The notes below the pieces were generated by a model. That model did no database searches. It had not been told where the DNA came from and worked only from the letters and a program-made list of their open reading frames with translations. From Pseudomonas prosekii (GTDB lineage Bacteria > Pseudomonadota > Gammaproteobacteria > Pseudomonadales > Pseudomonadaceae): a stretch of DNA of 64,000 bases. Both the position numbers and the translations under genes were made by a program. Positions 48,171 to 58,145 of the stretch are shown piece by piece. Numbering within the stretch: the first letter of the stretch is position 1; each line of letters starts with the position of its first letter. The DNA lies in the NCBI RefSeq assembly GCF_900105155.1, contig NZ_LT629762.1, forward strand, positions 186,001-250,000, written 5' to 3'.

Positions 48171-48938
48171 ATGTCCAAGACTCAGTTGTTCGACCTCGAC
48201 GGCAAGATCGCTTTCGTCTCCGGCGCCAGCCGTGGCATTGGTGAAGCCATCGCCAAACTGCTGGCCCAGCAAGGCGCGCACGTCATCGTTTCGAGCCGCA
48301 AAATCGACGGCTGCCAACACGTCGCCGACGCGATCATCGCCGCTGGCGGCAAAGCCACTGCGATTGCTTGCCACATCGGCGAGATGGAACAGATCAGCCA
48401 AGTCTTCGCGACCATTCGCGAACAATTTGGACGCCTGGATATTCTGGTCAACAACGCGGCGACCAACCCGCAGTTCTGCAACGTGCTGGACACCGACCTC
48501 GGGGCGTTCCAGAAGACTGTCGACGTGAACATTCGCGGCTACTTCTTCATGTCGGTCGAAGCCGGCAAGCTGATGCGCGACAACGGTGGCGGCAGCATCA
48601 TCAACGTGGCTTCGATCAACGGCATTTCACCGGGAGTTTTCCAGGGCATCTACTCGGTGACCAAAGCTGCGGTAATCAACATGACCAAAGTGTTCGCCAA
48701 GGAATGCGCGCAGTTCGGCATCCGCTGCAACGCCCTGCTGCCGGGCCTGACCGACACCAAATTCGCCTCGGCGCTGGTGAAAAACGACGCGATCCTGAAG
48801 ACTGCGCTGCAGCAGATTCCGCTGAAACGCGTGGCGGATCCGAGCGAAATGGCCGGCGCGGTGTTGTACCTGGCGAGCGATGCGTCCAGCTACACGACCG
48901 GTGTTTCGCTGAACGTGGATGGCGGGTTTCTGTCCTGA
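48171..48938 (+). CDS. Short-chain dehydrogenase/reductase
   Basis: 255 residues. Cofactor motif SGASRGIG (17-24), NNAATN (94-99) and the catalytic triad S148, Y161, K165 (INVASINGISPGVFQGIYSV, then TKAAV). The C-terminus NVDGGFLS is typical of classical SDRs. An NAD(P)-dependent oxidation of a hydroxyacyl or alcohol substrate is likely. The pairing with the APH-family kinase recurs in Pseudomonas. A ribosome site (AAGGAAA) precedes ATG. Confidence 0.9.
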   Translation: MSKTQLFDLDGKIAFVSGASRGIGEAIAKLLAQQGAHVIVSSRKIDGCQHVADAIIAAGGKATAIACHIGEMEQISQVFATIREQFGRLDILVNNAATNPQFCNVLDTDLGAFQKTVDVNIRGYFFMSVEAGKLMRDNGGGSIINVASINGISPGVFQGIYSVTKAAVINMTKVFAKECAQFGIRCNALLPGLTDTKFASALVKNDAILKTALQQIPLKRVADPSEMAGAVLYLASDASSYTTGVSLNVDGGFLS

Positions 48939-48960
48939 CGCGGCGCCGGTAACACGAAAA

Positions 48961-48987
48961 AAGGCAGCCGACCATGGCTGCCTTTTT
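48961..48987 (+). terminator. Intrinsic terminator of the SDR gene
   Basis: Stem AAGGCAGCC / GGCTGCCTT with a 6-nt loop and a T5 tail, 22 nt past the stop. Confidence 0.9.
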
Positions 48988-49014
48988 ACTTTGCTCGCGA
49001 AGAACCTTTGGTCC

Positions 49015-49110
49015 TGTGGCGAGGGGGCTTGCCCCCGTAAGGGCGCGAAGCGGCCGTCAATGGTCGTACGACTGCTGCGCGGCCGAACGGGGGCAAGCCC
49101 CCTCGCCACA
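49015..49110. repeat. REPIN of the same class as the 3975-4790 array
   Basis: GTGGCGAGGGGGCTTGCCCC and its complement GGGGCAAGCCCCCTCGCCAC flank GGGCGCGAAGCGGCCG and GACTGCTGCGCGGCCGAAC. Apart from a shorter centre it is the same REPIN as in the tandem array, but as a single copy without any dnaQ-like segment. Confidence 0.9.
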
Positions 49111-49122
49111 AAAGCTCAGGCG

Positions 49123-49344
49123 CTACTGCGTCACGCACCGCGTGGTTGTGGTCACTCGCGTTACCTGGCCGTCGGCGCGTACATCGCCGAGCACGTCGGT
49201 TTTGTCCTGGGTTTCGCAGGTGCGTTCAGGAGGTGGCGGTGGTGCTGCGGGGGGTGGCGGTGGAGGACTGGCGCAACCACTCAAGATGATTGCGCAGAAT
49301 ACGAGCGACAGCGGCGTGAACGACCGTTTCCCAAGACTCTTCAT
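49123..49344 (-). CDS. Small proline-rich lipoprotein
   Basis: 73 residues from the ATG at 49344. A lipoprotein signal ends in ILSGC (C24), followed by a run of prolines and alanines (about 27-42) and a short tail with two cysteines (RTCETQD and TTRCVTQ) that could form a disulphide. It is probably anchored in the outer membrane. Function unknown. The longer frame to 49431 lacks a signal peptide. Confidence 0.7.
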   Translation of the reverse strand: MKSLGKRSFTPLSLVFCAIILSGCASPPPPPPAAPPPPPERTCETQDKTDVLGDVRADGQVTRVTTTTRCVTQ

Positions 49345-49456
49345 AGGCTGACCTGCGGTGGCTGATCGGGGGTTTTTCCGCGACACGGAAAATAAATACC
49401 ACGCATTTCTTATAGCCCAGCCGCCGGGCAATGCCAGAAGATCAGAATTTTCCCGA

Positions 49457-49582
49457 TCCCTGTAGGAGCAGAGCTTGCTCGCGAAGGCGGCGTGTCAGCC
49501 TGTATTTCCGTCGTCTGACACGCCGCTATCGCGAGCAAGCTTTGCTCCTACAGGTGAGTCCGAGAAGCTCTGCTCCTACAGG
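49457..49582. repeat. REPIN plus an extra REP half
   Basis: TGTAGGAGCAGAGCTTGCTC and GAGCAAGCTTTGCTCCTACA, inverted, then a third partial half AGCTCTGCTCCTACAGG near 49566-49582. It occupies the gap between the lipoprotein and DUF1652 genes. Confidence 0.82.
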
Positions 49583-49593
49583 TTGGTTATTGC

Positions 49594-49842
49594 TTACATT
49601 TTTTCAGAGCGATGCAAACTATTGCTTTCGAGCTCATAGCGCAGCTCTTCAATCAACGCGACCACCGCTTCCGGCGTGCGCAAATTCGCCGCACTCAACC
49701 CGCTGACCACCAGATCCACCTGACCCGACGCCGGGTGGTAGAGCTTGACCGTCAAGGAGTTGTCCCCAGTGAGCGCACAATCACAAGCCAGCGGCGCAAA
49801 GCTACGCTCCAGTTGAGCACGCAACTGCGTTAGATAAATCAT
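49594..49842 (-). CDS. DUF1652 protein
   Basis: 82 residues. The DUF1652 pattern is clear: LRAQLERSFAPLACDCALTG, NSLTVKLYHPASGQVDLVVS and VVALIEELRYELES. These short Pseudomonas proteins have no known function. Its ATG begins 6 nt after the stop of a 17-codon ORF, suggesting translational coupling, with the PAS-LuxR regulator further upstream on the same strand. Confidence 0.85.
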   Translation of the reverse strand: MIYLTQLRAQLERSFAPLACDCALTGDNSLTVKLYHPASGQVDLVVSGLSAANLRTPEAVVALIEELRYELESNSLHRSEKM

Positions 49843-49848
49843 TCCGGG

Positions 49849-49902
49849 TCACCCGACCAACACTGCAAAATCGAACACACCATTGAACGGTTGCTGATCC
49901 AT
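49849..49902 (-). CDS. Candidate 17-residue leader peptide or small protein
   Basis: ATG at 49902 with AGAGGAA eight bases upstream encodes MDQQPFNGVFDFAVLVG and a TGA stop. The strong ribosome site, complete short frame and 6-nt distance to DUF1652 suggest it is translated, either as a leader peptide or a small functional peptide. No family is recognised. Too short for composition tests to be convincing. Confidence 0.45.
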   Translation of the reverse strand: MDQQPFNGVFDFAVLVG

Positions 49903-50014
49903 GTAGCTGTTCCTCTGTCTGTTTCGAAAATGCGCTTTCGCAGCGACGCGACATCCCGCCGCAGGCTCTACCGCACCTTCCCAGATTACGAACTGCGCCA
50001 CCCGGCCAGAACCC

Positions 50015-50045
50015 GCATTTGCCCCCTTGCGCCTAGTGCATTTGC
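50015..50045. promoter_or_regulatory. Direct repeats GCATTTGC upstream of the small ORF
   Basis: Two exact copies of GCATTTGC (50015-50022 and 50038-50045) are spaced 23 bp start to start, at the very end of the PAS-LuxR gene and 110-140 bp upstream of the 17-codon ORF. They are a candidate binding site for the adjacent LuxR-type protein. Confidence 0.35.
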
Positions 50046-50048
50046 ACC

Positions 50049-51545
50049 CTAACGCTGCGCCTTGGGCCGCCACTCGCTGGCGAACAACCCGCGCTCGCGC
50101 GCCCAGACAATCGCCTCACTGCGGCTGTGCACATCAAGCTTGGAATACACCGTCGAAACGTGGTTGCGCACCGTGTTCAGCGCCAGTTTCAGGCGCGCGG
50201 CGATTTCCTTGTCGGCCAGGCCTTCGCAGATCAAGCCGAGCACATCGCGCTCGCGTGCGGTCAGGTCGGTGAACGACACGCTAGGCAGTTTCGGCGAATT
50301 GACGCTCTTCACATTGGCGAGTTTCTCGATCAGCGTGCGGCTGAACCACGAAGCGTCTTTCATCACTTCTTCGATTGCCGCCACCAACTCGACTTCAGTG
50401 CGTTTGCGTTCGGTGATGTCCATCAACACCAGCAGATAACACGGGCTGTCCTGAATGTTCACGGTGTCGGCCGAAACGTTGCACTCGATCAGCTCGCCGC
50501 CCTTTTTGCGAATGCGCACGTCGACGCGATCCAGTTTGCCGGCCTTTTCCAGCGCGGCGAACAGGCGCGTGCGGGTGCCGGAGTCATCGATAAAGTCGAT
50601 TTCCTCAACGGTTTTACCGAGCACTTCTTCGCTCGGATACCCGAGGGTTTCCAGGAACGCGTCGTTGACGTCGATCACCAGTTCATTCTCGGCGCCGCAC
50701 ACCAGCGTCGGCATCGGCGTCAAGCGAAACGCCTTGGCAAAGCGCTCCTCGCTCTGGCGCAAGGCCAGTTCGACCTTGTGCCGCGGTTCCATGTCGACGA
50801 AGGAAAACAACATGCACGCTTCTTCGTTGAGCTCCAGCGGCTGGCCGGCGACGATCACCTGTTTATTGCCACGCTCGGGCAGTTTTAGTTCGGCCTGCAT
50901 CTGCGGAATCGTTGTGTGCTGGCGCAGGCGTTCGATGGCCAAATCGCGTTTTTCGGCGCCGTCGAGGATGTCCAGCTCATACGTGGAAACGCCGATCACC
51001 TGATCGCGGGTATAGCCGGTCATTTCGAGGAAACCCTGATTGACCTTGATATAGCGCAAATCACTCAGGCGACAGATCACCGCCGGCGCCGGGTTGGCGT
51101 TGAAGGTCTTCTCGAAACGCTGCTCGGCGCTGGCCCACTCGGTGACATCGCTCATGATCAGCACCAGCGATTCCACCTGCCCGGCGCTGTCGGTCAATTG
51201 CATGCTGCGCACGTTGTGCACCCACAGGCTTTCTTCATCGTCGCTCGGCGTTACTTCCACCAACACATCGCTGAAAACCTCGCCACCGGCGATTCGATTG
51301 ATCGGGTAGCTTTCGGTCGGCACAGGATGATTGTTGCGATAGCGCAAGTTGAAGCGCTTGGCGTATTCCTTGGCATTCGCCCCGAGCTGGTTGACCCGGC
51401 TGACCCCATGCATGGCCAGCGCCGCGTCGTTGGCCCAGAGAATGGTCTGATCCAGTTCGAGCAAAATCACCCCGTCGGACAAACCGGCGATGATCTGCTG
51501 CAACTGACGACGATTGGTTTCGGTGGTCAGGACGTCCTGGCTCAT
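50049..51545 (-). CDS. PAS-sensor LuxR-type transcriptional regulator
   Basis: 498 residues. Three PAS domains at about 10-130 (LQQIIAGLSDGVILLELDQT), 140-260 (FEKTFNANPAPAVICRLSDL) and 270-380 (FAKAFRLTPMPTLVCGAENE), the last with its PAC segment (SPCYLLVLMDITERKRTEVE). A GerE/LuxR helix-turn-helix closes the protein (LTARERDVLGLICEGLADKE then IAARLKLALNTVRNHVSTVY). No transmembrane segment or histidine kinase is present, so it is a one-component cytoplasmic sensor. It may control the small ORF and DUF1652 downstream (inference). Confidence 0.9.
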   Translation of the reverse strand: MSQDVLTTETNRRQLQQIIAGLSDGVILLELDQTILWANDAALAMHGVSRVNQLGANAKEYAKRFNLRYRNNHPVPTESYPINRIAGGEVFSDVLVEVTPSDDEESLWVHNVRSMQLTDSAGQVESLVLIMSDVTEWASAEQRFEKTFNANPAPAVICRLSDLRYIKVNQGFLEMTGYTRDQVIGVSTYELDILDGAEKRDLAIERLRQHTTIPQMQAELKLPERGNKQVIVAGQPLELNEEACMLFSFVDMEPRHKVELALRQSEERFAKAFRLTPMPTLVCGAENELVIDVNDAFLETLGYPSEEVLGKTVEEIDFIDDSGTRTRLFAALEKAGKLDRVDVRIRKKGGELIECNVSADTVNIQDSPCYLLVLMDITERKRTEVELVAAIEEVMKDASWFSRTLIEKLANVKSVNSPKLPSVSFTDLTARERDVLGLICEGLADKEIAARLKLALNTVRNHVSTVYSKLDVHSRSEAIVWARERGLFASEWRPKAQR

Positions 51546-51644
51546 TGGCTCTCCACAAAATGGCGGCGGCGCTCTGCGGCACCGCCCTGTGAAGATTACG
51601 ACCGCACGGGTTTGCGATAGTGCTGCGCGAAGTTGACCTGCTGA

Positions 51645-52928
51645 TCAGGCCGCCAATTGTCCGCTGGCGATCGCCGCCGACGCCGCCAGCATTGCCCGCA
51701 ACAACACCGCGCAACCGGCCGCGAGATCATCCGGTGCGGCGTTTTCGATTTCGTTGTGGCTGATGCCGCCCTCGCACGGGACGAAGATCATCCCGGCCGG
51801 GCCGAGTTCGGCGAGGAAAATCGCGTCGTGCCCGGCGCCGCTGACGATGTCCATGTGCGACAGGCCCAAACCGTGGGCGGCGTCGCGGACCGCATCGACG
51901 CAGCCCTTGTCGAAGTACAGCGGCGGGAAGTCGGCGGTCGGGGTCAGTTCGAAGGTCAGGCCGTGGGCCTCGCAGGTGGTTTCGATGACTTCGCGCACTT
52001 CGGCGATCATCGAGTCGAGGCGCGCCGGTTCCAGGTGCCGGAAGTCGAGGGTCATGCGCACTTCACCGGGAATCACGTTGCGCGAGCCGGGGTAGGCTTG
52101 CAGGCAGCCGACCGTGCCACAGGCGTGCGGTTGGTGGCTGAGGGCGGCGCGATTGACCGCGCCGACGATAATCGCCGCGCCGACCAGGGCATCCTTGCGC
52201 AAGTGCATCGGCGTCGGCCCGGCGTGGGCTTCGACGCCGCGCAGTTTCAGGTCGAACCATTTTTGCCCGAGTGCGCCCATCACCACGCCGATGGTTTTGT
52301 GTTCGTCTTCGAGGATCGGGCCTTGTTCGATGTGTGCTTCGAAATAGGCACCGACCGCGTGGCCGCTGACCTTGCGCGGCCCGGCGTAACCGATGGCGTT
52401 CAGCGCGTCGCCGACCGTGACGCCATCGACGTCGACTTTGGCCAGGGTTTCTTCGAGGGTGAATTTTTCCGCAAACACCCCGGAGCCCATCATGCACGGC
52501 GGAAAACGGGAGCCTTCTTCGTTGGTCCAGACCACCACTTCCAGCGGCGCCTCGGTTTCGATGCCGAGGTCATTGAGGGTGCGCAACACCTCGACTCCGG
52601 CGAGCACGCCGAAGCAGCCGTCGAACTTGCCGCCAGTGGGTTGGGTGTCGATATGGCTGCCGGTCATCACTGGTGGCAGGTCGGGATTGCGACCGGGACG
52701 GCGGGCGAAGATATTGCCGATGCCATCGACCGTCACGGTGCAGCCGGCCTCCTCGCACCAATTGACGAAAATGTCCCGGGCCTGGCGGTCGAGGTCGGTC
52801 AGGGCCAACCGACAAACACCGCCCTTGACCGTGGCGCCCAGCTTGGCCAGTTCCATGAGCGACTGCCACAAGCGGTCGCGGTTGATGTGCTGATGGGTGG
52901 ATTGCAGAACGTCTACGGCTGCGTTCAT
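51645..52928 (-). CDS. Zn-dependent N-carbamoyl amidohydrolase (probable beta-ureidopropionase)
   Basis: 427 residues of the M20-type hydantoinase/carbamoylase family. Metal ligands are visible in GSHIDTQPTGGKFDG, VVWTNEEGSRF, HIEQGPILE and SGAGHDAIFLAE, and the dimerisation lid carries GVEAHAGPTPMHLRKDA. In this locus it should hydrolyse N-carbamoyl-beta-alanine to beta-alanine, CO2 and ammonia, the last step of reductive pyrimidine breakdown (PA0444 equivalent). It follows the NCS1 transporter gene on the same strand, separated by a REPIN. Confidence 0.9.
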   Translation of the reverse strand: MNAAVDVLQSTHQHINRDRLWQSLMELAKLGATVKGGVCRLALTDLDRQARDIFVNWCEEAGCTVTVDGIGNIFARRPGRNPDLPPVMTGSHIDTQPTGGKFDGCFGVLAGVEVLRTLNDLGIETEAPLEVVVWTNEEGSRFPPCMMGSGVFAEKFTLEETLAKVDVDGVTVGDALNAIGYAGPRKVSGHAVGAYFEAHIEQGPILEDEHKTIGVVMGALGQKWFDLKLRGVEAHAGPTPMHLRKDALVGAAIIVGAVNRAALSHQPHACGTVGCLQAYPGSRNVIPGEVRMTLDFRHLEPARLDSMIAEVREVIETTCEAHGLTFELTPTADFPPLYFDKGCVDAVRDAAHGLGLSHMDIVSGAGHDAIFLAELGPAGMIFVPCEGGISHNEIENAAPDDLAAGCAVLLRAMLAASAAIASGQLAA

Positions 52929-52989
52929 GGTGATCTCCTCAGGCTGTTCTTATGGGTTTCTTCAGGTAGTTCTTTGGTGTGTTCGAGGC

Positions 52990-53064
52990 CGTCTTCGCGG
53001 GCAAGCCTCGCTCCCACAAGGGACTGCACGAACCTGTAGGAGCGAGGCTTGCCCGCGAAGAGGC
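52990..53064. repeat. REPIN between amidohydrolase and transporter genes
   Basis: GTCTTCGCGGGCAAGCCTCG and AGCGAGGCTTGCCCGCGAAG, inverted, with a short centre. It lies within what would be the transporter-amidohydrolase transcript and may act as a processing or attenuation stem. Confidence 0.88.
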
Positions 53065-53070
53065 GAGCAA

Positions 53071-54555
53071 TCACACCGATGACTTCGCAACAGACGGGCT
53101 GGTCCGCATCGAGCACAACCCGTAATAAATCACCCCGCCCAGCGCCGAACCGGTAAACCAGCCGTAGCTGTAGAACCAGCTGAACGCATCGCTCCCAAGC
53201 GACAGCAGGGTCAGCACCACCGGCACGCCGAAGGCGATAAAACCGAACCAGTTCCACGCTGGATACACGTCATCGCGGTACAGCCCGGCGAGGTCCAGTT
53301 GCTGTTTCTTGATCAGGAAATAATCCACCACCATGATCCCGGCGATTGGCCCGAGCAGGCTGGAATAGCCGAGCAGCCAGTTCGAATAAACCGTCTCCAG
53401 GCTGACCTCGGAAACGATCCAGCCAAGTTTTTTCAGCAACTCGTGGCCCATCAGCAGCAGCCCGACCACACCGGTCAGCAACACCGCTTTGGTGCGGTTG
53501 ATGACCTTGGGCGCGATGTTCTGGAAGTCGTTGGTCGGCGAGACAATGTTCGCTGCGGTGTTGGTCGAAAGCGTCGCAATGATGATCAACGCCATCGCCA
53601 CCGCGACCCACACCGGGCTCTGGATATGCCCGATCAGGCTGACCGGATCCGACACGGTCACGCCGACCAGTTTCACCGACGCGGCAGTCATCACCACGCC
53701 AAGAGCGGCGAACAGGAACATGGTCAGTGGCAAGCCGAAAATCTGCCCGAGAATCTGGTCCTTCTGACTTTTCGCGTAACGGCTGAAGTCCGGGATGTTC
53801 AGCGACAACGTCGCCCAGAACCCGACCATCGCCGTCAGCCCGGCGGCGAAGTAACTGACCACGCTTGCACCTTCAGGGCGCTTCGGCGGAATCGCCAACA
53901 GTTCGGTCATCGACACGTTGGGCATCGCCCACACCAGCAGGCCGATGCCGACCGCCACCAGCAGCGGCGCGGAGAGGGTTTCCAGCCATTTGATCGACTC
54001 GGCCCCGCGCAGCACCACCCACAGGTTCAGCGCCCAGAACGCCATGAAACCGATCACCTCGCCGGTGCCGCCGAGCGACTTCCAGCCGTCGAAAATCGAG
54101 CCGAGAAACAGGTGAATCGCCAGGCCACCGAACATCGTCTGAATGCCGAACCAGCCACACGCCACCAATGCCCGGATCAGGCACGGTACGTTGGAGCCGA
54201 GGATGCCGAACGAGGAGCGCAGCAACACTGGAAACGGGATGCCGTACTTGGTGCCGGCGAAGGCATTGAGGGTCAGCGGGATCAGCACAATGAGGTTGGC
54301 AAACAGGATCGCCAGCAGCGCCTCGCCGACGCTCAAGCCGAAATACGCGGTGAGCACGCCGCCAAGGGTGTAGGTCGGCACGCAAATCGACATGCCGATC
54401 CACAGCGCGGTGATGTGCCACTTGTTCCAGGTTCGTTCGTGCACCTTGGTCGGTGCCATGTCGTGGTTGTAACGAGGACTGTCGAGGACGTCGGTGCCGG
54501 CTTCGAGCTCGAACAAGCCGTCGCGCTCGGTCACTTGCGATCTGATCTGTTGCAT
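53071..54555 (-). CDS. NCS1-family nucleobase transporter
   Basis: 494 residues with about twelve hydrophobic segments. NCS1 motifs: RTWNKWHITALWIGMSICVP, LIRALVACGWFGIQTMFGGL, TLSLNIPDFSRYAKSQ and AANIVSPTNDFQNIAPKVIN. It probably brings uracil, thymine or hydantoin-like substrates into the cell for the pyrimidine pathway encoded around it (PA0443 position). It is first in the leftward operon and divergent from the dihydropyrimidinase gene. Confidence 0.9.
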   Translation of the reverse strand: MQQIRSQVTERDGLFELEAGTDVLDSPRYNHDMAPTKVHERTWNKWHITALWIGMSICVPTYTLGGVLTAYFGLSVGEALLAILFANLIVLIPLTLNAFAGTKYGIPFPVLLRSSFGILGSNVPCLIRALVACGWFGIQTMFGGLAIHLFLGSIFDGWKSLGGTGEVIGFMAFWALNLWVVLRGAESIKWLETLSAPLLVAVGIGLLVWAMPNVSMTELLAIPPKRPEGASVVSYFAAGLTAMVGFWATLSLNIPDFSRYAKSQKDQILGQIFGLPLTMFLFAALGVVMTAASVKLVGVTVSDPVSLIGHIQSPVWVAVAMALIIIATLSTNTAANIVSPTNDFQNIAPKVINRTKAVLLTGVVGLLLMGHELLKKLGWIVSEVSLETVYSNWLLGYSSLLGPIAGIMVVDYFLIKKQQLDLAGLYRDDVYPAWNWFGFIAFGVPVVLTLLSLGSDAFSWFYSYGWFTGSALGGVIYYGLCSMRTSPSVAKSSV

Positions 54556-56616
<2,061 letters not shown>

Positions 56617-56627
56617 GTTCGAGGCCT

Positions 56628-56707
56628 TCGGCCTTCGCGGGCAAGCCTCGCGCCTACAGTTTGAAATGCATTCCCCTGTAGGAGCGAGGCTTGCCCGGGA
56701 AGAGGCC
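56628..56707. repeat. REPIN between dht and preT
   Basis: GGCCTTCGCGGGCAAGCCTC and GAGCGAGGCTTGCCCGGGAA, inverted; the right core has a G in place of C (GCCCGGGAAG). It lies in the 161-bp gap of the operon. Confidence 0.85.
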
Positions 56708-56777
56708 GGCCCTGACTGCACACAACCCCACTGCCCACCAGAGGCAGGCACCTCAAAAAAACATGAGGCCTTAAACC

Positions 56778-58145
56778 GTGATCAAGACCCTGAACCATCT
56801 CCCGCACCCTTACGAGAATGCGGCCGCCCTCGCCGGCCATTTCACCGATCTGGCGCCGCCGCTCAACGCCCGTCAGGCGCATCTGGAAGCTTCGCGCTGC
56901 CTGTATTGCTACGACGCGCCGTGCGTGAACGCCTGTCCGAGCGAGATCGATATTCCGTCGTTCATCCGCAATATCCATCAGGAAAACGTCCAGGGCGCTG
57001 CGCAGAAAATCCTCTCGGCGAACATTCTCGGCGGCAGTTGCGCGCGGGTTTGCCCGACCGAAATCCTCTGTCAGCAGGCCTGTGTGCGCAACAACGATCA
57101 CGAGTGCGCACCGGTGTTGATCGGCTTGCTGCAACGCTACGCCGTGGACAACGCGCACTTCAGCGAACACCCGTTCCAGCGCGCCGCCGCCACCGGCAAA
57201 CGCATCGCCGTGGTGGGTGCCGGGCCGGCGGGTTTGTCCTGCGCGCATCGCAGTGCGATGCACGGGCATGACGTGGTGATATTCGAAGCCCAGGAAAAGG
57301 CTGGCGGCCTTAATGAATACGGGATCGCCAAGTACAAACTGGTGGACGATTACGCGCAAAAGGAACTGGAGTTTCTCCTGCAAATCGGTGGCATCGAAAT
57401 CCGCCACGGACAGAAACTCGGCGCCAACCTGACCCTCAGTGATTTGCACCAGCAGTACGACGCGGTGTTCCTCGGCCTCGGTCTGGCCGCCAGCAAACAG
57501 CTCGGTCTCGACCACGAAGACGCGCCGGGGCTGGTCGCCGCCACCGATTACATCCGCGAACTGCGCCAGGCCGATGACCTGACGCAACTGCCGCTGGCCA
57601 ACCGTTGCATCGTCCTTGGCGCCGGCAACACCGCGATCGACATGGCCGTGCAAATGGCTCGCCTCGGTGCCCGCGACGTCAATCTGGTGTATCGGCGTGG
57701 CGTCGAGGACATGGGCGCGACCGGTCACGAACAAGACATCGCCAAAGCCAATCAGGTGCGCCTGTTGACCTGGGCGCAACCGGAAACGGTGCTTCTCGAC
57801 GATCAGGGCCACGTGCGCGGCATGCGTTTCGCCCGTACCTGCATGATCGAAGGGCGCCTGCAGACTACCGGGCAGACCTTCGAACTGGCCGCCGATGCAA
57901 TCTTCAAAGCCATCGGCCAGGCCTTCGATGGCAGCGCCCTCGCCGACCCGTTGGCGCGCAATCTCAAACGCCAGGGCGAGCGCATCGAGGTCGATGCGAA
58001 CCTGCGCACGAGCATTCCCGGCGTGTACGCCGGTGGTGATTGCACCAACCTCGATCAGGACCTGACGGTGCAAGCCGTGCAGCATGGCAAACGGGCTGCC
58101 GAAGCCATCAATGCCCAACTCATGCTCAACGTGGAGGCTGCGTAA
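56778..58145 (+). CDS. preT: Dihydropyrimidine dehydrogenase subunit PreT (NAD(P)H-binding)
   Basis: 455 residues from GTG 56778, with GAGG ten bases upstream. The N-terminal Fe-S domain has CLYCYDAPCVNACP and SCARVCPTEILCQQACVR. An FAD-binding VVGAGPAGLSCA (about 149) and a nucleotide-binding VLGAGNTAIDMAVQMARLGA (about 280) follow. It transfers electrons from NAD(P)H to PreA for reduction of uracil and thymine. The stop is directly followed by the preA ATG. Confidence 0.95.
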   Translation: MIKTLNHLPHPYENAAALAGHFTDLAPPLNARQAHLEASRCLYCYDAPCVNACPSEIDIPSFIRNIHQENVQGAAQKILSANILGGSCARVCPTEILCQQACVRNNDHECAPVLIGLLQRYAVDNAHFSEHPFQRAAATGKRIAVVGAGPAGLSCAHRSAMHGHDVVIFEAQEKAGGLNEYGIAKYKLVDDYAQKELEFLLQIGGIEIRHGQKLGANLTLSDLHQQYDAVFLGLGLAASKQLGLDHEDAPGLVAATDYIRELRQADDLTQLPLANRCIVLGAGNTAIDMAVQMARLGARDVNLVYRRGVEDMGATGHEQDIAKANQVRLLTWAQPETVLLDDQGHVRGMRFARTCMIEGRLQTTGQTFELAADAIFKAIGQAFDGSALADPLARNLKRQGERIEVDANLRTSIPGVYAGGDCTNLDQDLTVQAVQHGKRAAEAINAQLMLNVEAA

